Both the position numbers and the translations under genes were made by a program. Of a stretch of DNA of 43,222 bases, positions 6,644-13,927 are shown piece by piece. Location: the NCBI GenBank assembly GCA_026416975.1, contig JAOAEC010000003.1:1-43222 (forward strand). The letters are read 5' to 3'. This DNA comes from Patescibacteria group bacterium (GTDB taxonomy: Bacteria > Patescibacteriota > Microgenomatia > UBA1406 > GWC2-37-13). How positions within the stretch are numbered: the stretch's first letter is position 1; every line of letters begins with the position of its first letter. The notes below the pieces were generated by a model. The model was given only the letters and a program-made list of their open reading frames with translations, searched no databases and was not told the DNA's origin.

Positions 6644-7336
6644 TTATCTTACTGCCATCTCTTTATCCGGCGAGCTGCCTTTAAAATAAATTTTGCCGTT
6701 AATGTTGGCTAATTTTTCAATATTATAACTTGGTTGTCTGTCTTTAATCACTTTTTCCACCAAATCATTTAATTTAGGGCCGTATTGATTAATTAGATTT
6801 CGGGGGACATTGATGCGGGATATTTGGGCTTTTTCAACAACAATCCGGCTTTGGTTGTTTTCTATCTCTCCTGAAACCTTAAGATAAACCGGAAGATTAG
6901 CGTTAGGAATTTTAAACTTGGCTGCCGCTTTAATAATCTCATCTTTGGCCACTCCTAAGGCAAGAAGATAATTAAATGCGTCCTGATAATCCACTGTTGC
7001 CGCTCCTTCAACTGTTCCATCAGGATTAACCCGAATCTGAACGTTTTGAAAAGGAAAATATGAATAGTTTTTTCTTCTGTTATCAGCTAAAGCTGTTGCC
7101 TCCTGGCTGGTAAAACTCTGTTCCACGGGATGAGAGCCGGAAACAATCAATGTTTTTCCCAAACTTTTAGCTTTTTCCTCTGAAAGAGATTGATATTCAA
7201 CCGCTAATTTACGATAAGCTGAATCTAGGTCTTTTTTTGTATACTGAACGCCAAGACTTATGGGTTTTAAAAAATAAAAAAATCCAAAAACAACTATTCC
7301 GAAAAAAATAAGAAAAAGAAAAATAATTTTTTTCAT
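6644..7336 (-). CDS. Membrane-anchored hypothetical protein
   Basis: A 230-residue protein with one N-terminal hydrophobic helix (about 4-24) and an extracytoplasmic domain of alternating strands (QNVQIRVNPDGTVEGAATVDY, LPVYLKVSGEIENNQSRIVVEKAQI). The pattern of an amphipathic strand, short helix and C-terminal NGKIYFKG strand suggests a lipid-binding or barrel-like fold, but this is only inference. ATG 7336 is the first start and is followed directly by KK plus the hydrophobic helix. The next gene upstream ends 27 nt away, so it may be the last gene of a three-gene minus-strand unit (8352 to 6644). Family not recognised. Confidence 0.6.
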   Translation of the reverse strand: MKKIIFLFLIFFGIVVFGFFYFLKPISLGVQYTKKDLDSAYRKLAVEYQSLSEEKAKSLGKTLIVSGSHPVEQSFTSQEATALADNRRKNYSYFPFQNVQIRVNPDGTVEGAATVDYQDAFNYLLALGVAKDEIIKAAAKFKIPNANLPVYLKVSGEIENNQSRIVVEKAQISRINVPRNLINQYGPKLNDLVEKVIKDRQPSYNIEKLANINGKIYFKGSSPDKEMAVR

Positions 7337-7363
7337 AATAAGAATAATTTTAAACTAATCTCT

Positions 7364-7945
7364 TTAAAAAGGCAAGGTTAAAGGAATATTGTTGTTGGGA
7401 GAGTCTTCTTCTAAATACTTTTTCCAGTTAACTTTAATCTCTTCTTTGCCTTTAGAAGTTAAGTAATAAATTCTGCCGTTTTTAACACCAAAATCAAAAA
7501 CCTCTTTTGTTAATATCACATCACCAATACAATATTTTTTAAGTTCGTCCATCTTCCCCTCTTTATAAAAATCAATTGCCATTAAACCATGACCCGTTTT
7601 TTTCTTTTCTAAAGTCGCTTGTAAAATATCGTTTAGAGCCAGTCTTTTGCCAATTTTTGTACGAATATCTTCCAAGATATCAAAAGCGGCAAAATGAGAA
7701 ACTTCTCCCGGATAATATCGTTGAAGCACTGGAAGATCAAACTCTTTAACATTAAAACCAATGATATAAGAGCTTGATTCCAAAAGAGGAAAAAGTTTAT
7801 TTAACTCATCTTCTAAAAAAACCTTTGTTTGATTATCGCGGTAATCAAAAATCGCTGCCACCGTCACCTCCAATTTTTTAGGGTCGCTAAACTGGCGAAA
7901 AGTATATTTTGTTTCCAGATCTAAAACCAATGGAAACTTTCTCAT
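7364..7945 (-). CDS. DEDD-type 3'-5' exonuclease (RNase H-like, PolB-exo related)
   Basis: A 193-residue protein with the three exonuclease motifs in order: LVLDLET (D9, E11), IIGFNVKEFDLPVL (N65, D70) and KKYCIGDVILTKEVF (Y138, D142), giving the DEDDy arrangement. The family removes nucleotides from 3' ends of DNA or RNA using two metal ions. The length fits a stand-alone exonuclease domain without a polymerase. The ATG follows the stop of the upstream 134-aa gene by 2 nt, so the two are translationally coupled. The specific substrate cannot be read from sequence. Confidence 0.8.
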   Translation of the reverse strand: MRKFPLVLDLETKYTFRQFSDPKKLEVTVAAIFDYRDNQTKVFLEDELNKLFPLLESSSYIIGFNVKEFDLPVLQRYYPGEVSHFAAFDILEDIRTKIGKRLALNDILQATLEKKKTGHGLMAIDFYKEGKMDELKKYCIGDVILTKEVFDFGVKNGRIYYLTSKGKEEIKVNWKKYLEEDSPNNNIPLTLPF

Positions 7946-7947
7946 AT

Positions 7948-8352
7948 TTAGTTAAGTTTTTTATGAGGAATTTTTTTTCTAAAAACCTCCATCTCAATCA
8001 AGGGGGGTAAATTTGACAGATTAATCTTTTGATCAAGAGAAAAGCGACCAAGCTTGCTTTCAAGACTTTCTTTTGCCTCATTGATCATCTCAAAAAATAT
8101 CTCTTTTTCTCTTGGAGAAAGTTTTTTAAACTCTTGATTAAAAAACTCGTCTAACTTGCCAATCTTCCATAAACTTTCCACCAACTCATTTTTTTTAGCA
8201 GATAAAAGGCTGATATTCCCAAAAATCGGTTTTATCTGAAAACCCATCATCTTAACCTCCTGCCACATTTTTTCTACCCTTGGTTTGTTGTTTAAGATTC
8301 GTTGCAATTTTTCCAAAGCAGTTAAAAAATCGTCTTTTTTTTGCCTTATCAT
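7948..8352 (-). CDS. Hypothetical helical protein, 134 aa
   Basis: A soluble, basic, mostly helical protein with no recognised motif. The middle (ISLLSAKKNELVESLWKIGKLDEFF) and LSPREKEIFFEMINEAKESL look like helical hairpins. It is the first gene of a minus-strand unit with the DEDD exonuclease, starting at a divergent promoter shared with yqeY. The tight coupling suggests a role with the exonuclease, but this is only context. Confidence 0.55.
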   Translation of the reverse strand: MIRQKKDDFLTALEKLQRILNNKPRVEKMWQEVKMMGFQIKPIFGNISLLSAKKNELVESLWKIGKLDEFFNQEFKKLSPREKEIFFEMINEAKESLESKLGRFSLDQKINLSNLPPLIEMEVFRKKIPHKKLN

Positions 8353-8355
8353 AGG

Positions 8356-8363
8356 ATTATAAT
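8356..8363. promoter_or_regulatory. Symmetric divergent promoter core
   Basis: ATTATAAT is its own reverse complement and provides a TATAAT -10 element on both strands between two divergent genes. On the plus strand it ends 6 nt before the yqeY ATG, predicting a leaderless transcript. On the minus strand it ends only 3 nt before ATG 8352, so that side may use a slightly different element or a start further in. No clear -35 element is visible on either side. Confidence 0.55.
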
Positions 8364-8369
8364 AATACT

Positions 8370-8801
8370 ATGTTAAAACAAAAACTGCAACAAGATCAGA
8401 TTAATGCTTTAAAAACCGGCCAAAAAGAAAAATTGGCGGTTATCAGATATGTTTTGGCAAAGATTAAAAACAAAGAGATTGAAAAACAAAGCCAACTTAA
8501 TGATGAGGAAACAATTGCGGTAATGCGAAAAATTTTAAAAGAACTGGAAGAAACTTTAGTTGCTGCTAAAAACAATCAAAGACAGGAATTGGTTGAAAAA
8601 ACCAATCAAGAGATAGAAATCATCTCCTCTTACCTACCTCAAGAGCTTTCTGATGAGCAGTTAAAAGAAGAGGTGGAAAAAATAATCAAAACCAACCAAG
8701 AAATCTATCAAAAAAATCCCAAGGCAATCATTGGTCTTTGTGTTAAGGCTTTAAAAACCAAAGCCAATCCTCAAAGAATTATCAAAATCCTTGGCTTATG
8801 A
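8370..8801 (+). CDS. yqeY: GatB/YqeY domain protein
   Basis: A 143-residue YqeY-family protein. The start MLKQKLQQDQINALKTGQKEKLAVIRYVLAKIKNKE, then SYLPQELSDEQLKEEV, and the C-terminal AIIGLCVKALKTKANPQRI match the two helical subdomains of the family. It resembles the tRNA-binding tail domain of GatB, hence a suspected link with tRNA-dependent amidation, but its role is unsettled. The -10 element lies 6 nt before ATG, so the mRNA is probably leaderless. Its TGA stop overlaps the next ATG (ATGA), and this is direct evidence that UGA is a stop codon in this organism. Confidence 0.88.
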   Translation: MLKQKLQQDQINALKTGQKEKLAVIRYVLAKIKNKEIEKQSQLNDEETIAVMRKILKELEETLVAAKNNQRQELVEKTNQEIEIISSYLPQELSDEQLKEEVEKIIKTNQEIYQKNPKAIIGLCVKALKTKANPQRIIKILGL

Positions 8802-9133
8802 ATTTTTTAAAAAAAATTTTTTTTCTTTTTTTAAGTTTTTTTTTAATCTTTTCTCTTTTAAAAAACATTATTAATCATCAAAAAAAACTTCAGTTTTATC
8901 AAGAGTATGAAGAACAACTAAAAAAAGAGCGAAAAAAAAATATTGAACTAAAAACCGAGATTGCTAGAAAAAATGATCTTTATTATGTTGAGAAAATCGC
9001 CAGAAACAAGCTTAATCTATCTAAAGAAAACGAGATGGTGATTATTCTTTCTCCACCCTCACCAACACCAACAATCATTACTCCTACACCAGCGCCTAAC
9101 TGGTATCTTTGGTTTAAAGTATTTTTTAATTAG
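8798..9133 (+). CDS. FtsB/DivIC-like septum formation initiator
   Basis: The 111-residue product has a short basic start, one transmembrane helix (about 6-23), a coiled coil (28-60, ending EIARKNDLYYVEKIARNKLNLS) and then a Pro/Thr linker (SPTPTIITPTPAP) followed by an aromatic tail NWYLWFKVFF. The helix plus coiled coil plus the ARNKLNL segment is the FtsB/DivIC pattern. These bitopic proteins hold the division complex FtsQLB together. The PT-rich linker and aromatic end are additions. It is translationally coupled to yqeY. Confidence 0.75.
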   Translation: MNFLKKIFFLFLSFFLIFSLLKNIINHQKKLQFYQEYEEQLKKERKKNIELKTEIARKNDLYYVEKIARNKLNLSKENEMVIILSPPSPTPTIITPTPAPNWYLWFKVFFN

Positions 9134-9147
9134 GTAAAATAAGAGTT

Positions 9148-9597
9148 ATGAAAATTATTAATCGTCGCTTTCACTACCAGTATCAGGAGATTGAAAAATA
9201 TCAGGCAGGAATTGTCTTGACTGGTCCTGAGGTTAAGTCAATAAAAAACGGTCGCTTAAAACTTGATGAGGCTTATATAAAAATTATTGGCTCAGAAGCA
9301 TATTTAATTAACGCCCAAATTCCTTTATATCAATATGCCAGAGATGAAGATTACAACCCAACCCGTTCTCGAAAACTTCTTTTAAATAAAAAAGAATTAA
9401 TTCGCTTAAAAACCAAGATTCAATCCAGCCCCGGATTGACAATAACCCCTGTTTCCTGCTATAATAAAGGCGACTTGATTAAATTGGAAATTGCTTTGGT
9501 TAAAGGGAAAAAAGAGGTTGAAAAAAGAAGATTGGAAAAAGCAAAAGATATTAAAAGGGCGACGGACAGAGAGATAAAAGAGTACCTTAAAAAATAA
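9148..9597 (+). CDS. smpB: SsrA-binding protein SmpB
   Basis: A 149-residue protein of normal family length. NRRFHYQYQEIEKYQAGIVLTGPEVKSIKNGRLKLDEAY is the SmpB OB-fold core, followed by the usual RSRKLLLNKKEL and the basic C-terminal tail GKKEVEKRRLEKAKDIKRATDREIKEYL that enters the decoding centre. It binds tmRNA in trans-translation, and the tmRNA gene starts 53 nt downstream on the same strand. TAAAAT at 9135-9140 ends 7 nt before the ATG, predicting a leaderless mRNA. Confidence 0.95.
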   Translation: MKIINRRFHYQYQEIEKYQAGIVLTGPEVKSIKNGRLKLDEAYIKIIGSEAYLINAQIPLYQYARDEDYNPTRSRKLLLNKKELIRLKTKIQSSPGLTITPVSCYNKGDLIKLEIALVKGKKEVEKRRLEKAKDIKRATDREIKEYLKK

Positions 9598-9649
9598 ATC
9601 ATTTAGAGTTTAGAATTTAGAATTTTTAATTTTCGCTAAAAACAAGTTT

Positions 9650-10040
9650 GGGGATGACAGGTATTGACGAAAAGATTGCTCTTTTAAAAATGGCGAGGGC
9701 GGATCTATCTGTTAAATAGAAAAAAACAACTGCTGAAAAGGCAGAAGCTGCTTTTTATGCCCGCAACGCTAACTATGCTTACGCATATGTTAACTAAACA
9801 GGCATAAAGGCTCTCTTTTTGGGTTTTTTCCGGTTCAACCTAAAAAGGGATAAACCAACCGGAATTGGTTTTTAAAAAAGTTTTCGGTCTTTTTAAAAAC
9901 CAAGCTTTTTAAAACCGACGGTTCAAACAAGGTTTGATGGTTTTTCTTGTTTAAACAAAGTTTAAAAACCATCTATCTCTCGCTAAACATTTTTAAAAAC
10001 GCCTTTTCGGACTCCGGTTCAAATCCGGACATCTCCACCA
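9650..10040 (+). ncRNA. ssrA: tmRNA (transfer-messenger RNA)
   Basis: The 391-nt gene has a tRNA-like acceptor GGGGATG (9650-9656) pairing with CATCTCC (10030-10037), an encoded CCA (10038-10040) and a T arm TCCGGTTCAAATCCGGA at the 3' end. The tag ORF reads from GCT 9732 to TAA 9795-9797: 21 codons beginning AEKAEAAFYA and ending NANYAYAYVN. The resume position is set by the AACT just before it, as in Bacillus tmRNA. Long inverted repeats between 9830 and 9990 supply pseudoknots. It rescues stalled ribosomes together with SmpB, encoded just upstream. The tag end is unusual in lacking the common ALAA. Confidence 0.93.
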
Positions 10041-10391
10041 AAATAAACACTTGATATTAAACGTATAATATAGAATATGGAGCTTGGAACGCAGAACATA
10101 TAATATTAATAAAAAATGTCAAAAATCAAAACTAAAAACTTAAAACTAAAATCTAAAACCTTAAACAATTAATCCTTCTAACTCCTAACTACTAGCTACT
10201 AACTACTAAATTAATTTTTAATCAATAATTAATAAATTAATACTTTTAAAACCTTTAAATTTTTCTCACCTGTTATAATTTTCTAAACTCTTTCAACAAA
10301 CGCGTTCTATTTTATTTAAAGTTTAAAATTTAAATTAATCTAACACGCTAATCTGATATAGATTGTTATAATAAGATATTTTAAATATAGA
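10041..10391. other. Gene-free AT-rich tract with degenerate short repeats
   Basis: I see no gene here. The tract contains GGAAC/AGAACAT units near 10085-10100, AAACTTAAAACTAAAATC units near 10130-10160, and CTAACTACTAGCTACTAAC units near 10178-10208. The same kinds of units in the same order occur at 29930-30100. The function is unknown. Confidence 0.5.
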
Positions 10392-10420
10392 TTGACAAGA
10401 AGCCAAAAAAATACTATGCT
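10392..10420 (+). promoter_or_regulatory. Sigma70-type promoter of the HU gene
   Basis: TTGACA at 10392-10397, a 17-nt spacer and TATGCT at 10415-10420. Transcription would start near 10427, leaving a leader of about 49 nt that contains the ribosome binding site. A second TTGACA occurs at 10429 without a good -10. Confidence 0.75.
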
Positions 10421-10459
10421 GTTGCTGTTTGACAATCATTATTAGTTTAAAAATAGCCA

Positions 10460-10470
10460 AAGGAGGTGAT
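10460..10470 (+). promoter_or_regulatory. Strong Shine-Dalgarno site of the HU gene
   Basis: AAGGAGGTGAT, fully complementary to the usual 16S rRNA 3' end, is placed 5 nt before ATG 10476. Few other genes in the window have such a site, so HU probably is translated at an unusually high rate. Confidence 0.85.
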
Positions 10471-10475
10471 AGAAC

Positions 10476-10748
10476 ATGACAAAAGCAGACTTAATCGCTC
10501 AGGTAGCCAAAAAAGCCGGTTTAACCGCTAAAGCCGCCAAAGACGCTGTCACCACAGTTTTCTCAACCATTAGTGACGCGATGAAAAGAGGTGAAAAAGT
10601 GGTCGTCACCGGTTTTGGCACCTTTTTAGTCCGCAAAAGAGCTGCTAGAAAAGGACGCAATCCTCAAACTGGGGCTGAGATTCAGATTCCTGCTACTAAA
10701 ACACCTGGTTTTACCGCCGGAAAAACTCTTAAAAGATTGGTTAAGTAA
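10476..10748 (+). CDS. DNA-binding protein HU
   Basis: A 90-residue HU/IHF family protein: [25 protein letters not shown] for the dimer core, [28 protein letters not shown] for the arm base, and [20 protein letters not shown] at the end. It bends and compacts DNA as a dimer. Codon use is richer in GC at third positions (GCC, GTC, ACC) than in neighbours, which fits high expression. It has its own consensus promoter, a perfect Shine-Dalgarno site and an intrinsic terminator, so it is a monocistronic, strongly expressed gene. Confidence 0.96.
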   Translation: MTKADLIAQVAKKAGLTAKAAKDAVTTVFSTISDAMKRGEKVVVTGFGTFLVRKRAARKGRNPQTGAEIQIPATKTPGFTAGKTLKRLVK

Positions 10749-10769
10749 ATTTACTTTTTTAAAAACAAA

Positions 10770-10801
10770 CAACCGCTCTTTAAAAGGGCGGTTGTTTTTT
10801 T
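10770..10801 (+). terminator. Intrinsic terminator after the HU gene
   Basis: An 11-bp stem (10770-10780 with 10784-10794, CAACCGCTCTT against AAGGGCGGTTG, one T-G pair) with a 3-nt loop is followed by seven T. It begins 22 nt after the HU stop. Confidence 0.88.
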
Positions 10802-10832
10802 ATAGATTGTTTGTTAAAATAAATCTTGTTCT

Positions 10833-11378
10833 ATGACTAAAAAGATCGCTTTTGGTTTAAGTGTTTTTTTGTTTTTTATTTTTGTTTTCACTGGCTTTTA
10901 TTGTTTAAACTTTTTTGAGTCAGAAACCGTTCTCGCTCAAGAAAAGGTCGCCTACAATCTTTCCTATCCGGGAATCTTGCCCGATCATCCGTTATATTTT
11001 ATAAAAACAATTAGAGATAGATTATTGGATTTTGGCACCCGCGACTATATTAAAAAAGCCCAACTTTATCTTCTTTTTTCTGATAAAAGAGCTAATGCCA
11101 GTCTTTTTTTAATAAAAAAAGGAAAAAATAAACAAGCGGTCACGGTTTTTTCTAAAGGAGAAAAGTATTTTTTAAAAATTCCTTCGCTCTTAACAACCGC
11201 TAAAAAACAGGGTATTAGTCCACCGGCCGGTTTTGTTGAAAAGTTAAAATTAAGCAATCAAAAACACCAAGAGGTTGGTCAGGAGCTTTTAAAAACCGTT
11301 CCTCAAAGCCAGATAGATGAGGTAAAAAAAGTAATGAAAATCACCCAAGAAATCAGGGTTCTTCTAGAAAAACTTTAA
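10833..11378 (+). CDS. Exported DUF5667-type protein
   Basis: The 181-residue product has a long N-terminal hydrophobic segment (about 6-28) ending near VLAQE, consistent with a signal peptide or anchor. Then comes YPGILPDHPLYFIKTIRDRLLDFGTRDYIKKAQLYLLFSDKRANAS, the DUF5667 pattern (LPGDPLYxxK...xxxKAxLxLxxAxxRLxE), followed by helices. The function of the family is unknown; it is a helical extracytoplasmic domain. TAAAAT at 10815-10820 lies 12 nt before the ATG. Its stop overlaps the stop of the convergent O-antigen ligase gene by 4 nt. Confidence 0.7.
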   Translation: MTKKIAFGLSVFLFFIFVFTGFYCLNFFESETVLAQEKVAYNLSYPGILPDHPLYFIKTIRDRLLDFGTRDYIKKAQLYLLFSDKRANASLFLIKKGKNKQAVTVFSKGEKYFLKIPSLLTTAKKQGISPPAGFVEKLKLSNQKHQEVGQELLKTVPQSQIDEVKKVMKITQEIRVLLEKL

Positions 11379-12598
11379 TCTCTTTTTAAAACCAAACCAA
11401 AAACTATTGCTAAAAGAAAAAAGTTTTGTTGTAAGGTAAGCCAATAATGATCAAAAAATCCAGTAAAGATAATAGTCAATAGTAAATAATCAATAGTAAA
11501 TTTTCTTTTTTTAAGGAAAAAAAATAGTTTATAAAAAAGAAAAAAAGCCATTGGGATTCCTATCTCGGCGATAATTAATAAAAAAATGTTGTGAACTGGT
11601 TGATTAAAAAAAAGAGGGTATGGGGAGGAAAAATGGTTTTGAGCTAAAAGATAGTTTCCTAATCCTACCCCAAAAAGAGGGTGTTGAATAATAATAATAA
11701 GGCTGTTTTTAAAAAGCTCCACTCTTTTTAAAAAAGAATGGGGGTCGCCCTTTCCTTGTAAAAAAATCAAAGAAAGAATAAAAAAGGTTGTTGTTCGTGA
11801 AAAAAAACAAAGTCCGCAGTTTTTGTTATTCTTTAAAAAATAAATTAGGTTTAAAAATAAAAAACCAATAATGGCGATTTTAGAAAAAGAAAGAAAAATC
11901 AAGCTGGCGCTGACAAAAAGAATAAAGAATCGCCAATAAAAAAACCGGTTAATTTTTTTATTGGTTAAAACAAAAAAATAAAGTAAGAGATAAAAACCAG
12001 CCAAAGAATTAGGATGAGAAAAACTGGCGTAGGGTCTTAAAATCTCTTTGCCAAAAAAACTAATTTTGGCAATTCCCGGTGTTATTAAAGTAAAATATCG
12101 TTCACCTAAAAAATAAACAACTCCTTGAAGAGAACGTTGATAAAAAAGCTGAAAAATCGCCAGCGTTAATTCTAAAAAACCATTAGCAGCAAAAGCCAAA
12201 AGAATTTTTTTAAAAGAAAGTTGGTTTTTTGTAAAAATAATAAAAACTGCCAACCATTCTAAAACCTTAACTGAGTAATAAAAAGCAACCTGTTTATTTA
12301 AGGCAAAAATAAAATTAAAAAACAACAAGAAAAACAACCAATAATTTTTTTTAAAAAAAGAAAAAACTGTTTTTAAATTCAAACATAAAAGAAAGAAAAA
12401 AATTACATCGGTAAGATAAATTTTTATGGCCAAATAATCAACCCTAACGCCAGAAAGATAGGAAAAACCAAGAAAAAAGTGTTTTGCTAACTGAGTTGGT
12501 AGAAAAAGCAAAAAAACAACCATTAACCATTGAGAAAGTTTCTCTTTAAAAGAGAGAGGGTTGTTTTTTTTCTTTGGTTGGTTGGTTTCTGTCTTCAT
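11375..12598 (-). CDS. O-antigen ligase/polymerase family membrane protein
   Basis: A 407-residue protein with about ten to twelve hydrophobic helices. RPYASFSHPNSLAGFYLL and HPLFGVGLGNYLLAQ followed by QPVHNIFLLIIAEIGI are the Wzy/WaaL hallmark segments (the periplasmic loop with PxxxFGxGxGN and the conserved HNxxL). Family members ligate or polymerise undecaprenyl-linked glycans on the outer face of the membrane. The ATG at 12598 lies 53 nt inside the 3' end of the endoQ gene, so the two are probably co-transcribed. Substrate cannot be inferred. Confidence 0.8.
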   Translation of the reverse strand: MKTETNQPKKKNNPLSFKEKLSQWLMVVFLLFLPTQLAKHFFLGFSYLSGVRVDYLAIKIYLTDVIFFFLLCLNLKTVFSFFKKNYWLFFLLFFNFIFALNKQVAFYYSVKVLEWLAVFIIFTKNQLSFKKILLAFAANGFLELTLAIFQLFYQRSLQGVVYFLGERYFTLITPGIAKISFFGKEILRPYASFSHPNSLAGFYLLLYFFVLTNKKINRFFYWRFFILFVSASLIFLSFSKIAIIGFLFLNLIYFLKNNKNCGLCFFSRTTTFFILSLIFLQGKGDPHSFLKRVELFKNSLIIIIQHPLFGVGLGNYLLAQNHFSSPYPLFFNQPVHNIFLLIIAEIGIPMAFFLFYKLFFFLKKRKFTIDYLLLTIIFTGFFDHYWLTLQQNFFLLAIVFGLVLKRD

Positions 12599-13892
12599 TT
12601 AAATTTTTTTGGGAAAAAATTTTAACCGCGCCAAAAACGCCGTCATAACCTGGGTCAACAAAAACACCTCGATCTCTAACAATCTCAATTGCTTGTTTAA
12701 TTTTTTTACCAGCAACCGCCTCAATCTCGTTTAAAGTTTTTTTTAAAAGAATCTCAAACTCGCTCCCTAAATTTTCGATTAACCATTGATACTCTTTTTC
12801 CGCCTTAGTTATTGATCCTTGATTAATCTCAGTTAAAACCTCCAAAAGAGGCACTAAAGAAACAAAAGGTATCCGTTTTTTTTCTTTATCATAAACAAAA
12901 GTTACCCCGTTTTTGTTTTTTAAAAACAAAAGGTCGTCTTTTTGAAGAATTTTTTCTGATAAATCAAGTACTCGATTCTCTACACCAATAGTCAATGGCT
13001 TTTTGCAAACCGGACAGATGGTGTCTTGCTTTTTTACCTCTAAAGGAGAAAGTTTGACCTGACACTGACGATGGCCTGACCAGTGATATTTACCTTCTTC
13101 TGGAAAAAACTCAATTGTATAACCAATTTTTAATCTTCCGTTTGGATCTTGTTTTATCGCCTTAATAATGTCGTCATAAGAGATATTGATCATTGACTCG
13201 TTTTGATCTTTAGCAATAAAAACCGTTGCCTCCCGACCTAATTTTTGGGCCGAATGAGCATCAGAAAAAGAAACAATACTCCGATTTTTTAATTCTTTTA
13301 TCTGCCAATTCATAATCGGATCTGAGGAAAGACCGGTTTCTATTGCGTAAATATACTTTGAATAGTCTTCAAAACATTCCTCAATTGAGTTAAAACCGGA
13401 CTTTGAACCATATAAAGAAAACCAAGGCGTCCAGACATGGCAAGGAATTAAAAGGGTCTTTTCGTCAATCTCCAAAATCATTTTTAACAACTTTTTGGCA
13501 GACAAACCAATAATTGGCCGGCCATCAGTATAAAGATTACATCCGTATTGATTTAACTTATTAATAATCTTTTCACAAACCTCAATTGAGGGAGAAAAAA
13601 TCAGATTATGAATCCGTCGGGTTTGCCCAGCCTGGGAATAGATGCTAGAAATCTCTGTTGTTAATAAAAAATAGGTTTCACCGGGCTTTTTTTTTAAAGT
13701 ATAAATACCAGAATTTGTTTCAATTAACTCTTCCTTAATTGAACGAAACCATAAAGGGTGAGTCCAGTCAGCCGTGGCTACTAATTTTATCCCTTTTTTA
13801 GCGGCAAAACTAGAGATTTCTTCCAAGGTCATTCTTTGAGAAACCGCCCGCGAGTATTTTGAATGAAGATGGAGATCACTAATAATTGACAT
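12546..13892 (-). CDS. Endonuclease Q-like PHP-domain DNA repair nuclease
   Basis: The product is 448 residues from ATG 13892. SDLHLHSKYS is PHP motif I, TADWTHP motif II, CHVWTPWFSLYGSKSGF motif III and FSDAHS motif IV. A treble-clef zinc finger follows (GHRQCQVKLSP then TICPVCKKPLTIGVENRV). The PHP domain plus this finger is the EndoQ layout. EndoQ cuts 5' of deaminated or abasic bases in DNA. The start is chosen at 13892 rather than the in-frame 13919 because TAAAAT (13905-13900) lies 7 nt before it, and because family members start directly at the PHP strand. It stands in a row with rny, recX and recA. Confidence 0.82.
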   Translation of the reverse strand: MSIISDLHLHSKYSRAVSQRMTLEEISSFAAKKGIKLVATADWTHPLWFRSIKEELIETNSGIYTLKKKPGETYFLLTTEISSIYSQAGQTRRIHNLIFSPSIEVCEKIINKLNQYGCNLYTDGRPIIGLSAKKLLKMILEIDEKTLLIPCHVWTPWFSLYGSKSGFNSIEECFEDYSKYIYAIETGLSSDPIMNWQIKELKNRSIVSFSDAHSAQKLGREATVFIAKDQNESMINISYDDIIKAIKQDPNGRLKIGYTIEFFPEEGKYHWSGHRQCQVKLSPLEVKKQDTICPVCKKPLTIGVENRVLDLSEKILQKDDLLFLKNKNGVTFVYDKEKKRIPFVSLVPLLEVLTEINQGSITKAEKEYQWLIENLGSEFEILLKKTLNEIEAVAGKKIKQAIEIVRDRGVFVDPGYDGVFGAVKIFSQKNLNEDRNQPTKEKKQPSLF

Positions 13893-13927
13893 AGACAATA
13901 TTTTAGCAAAAAAACACATTAAGTCAT

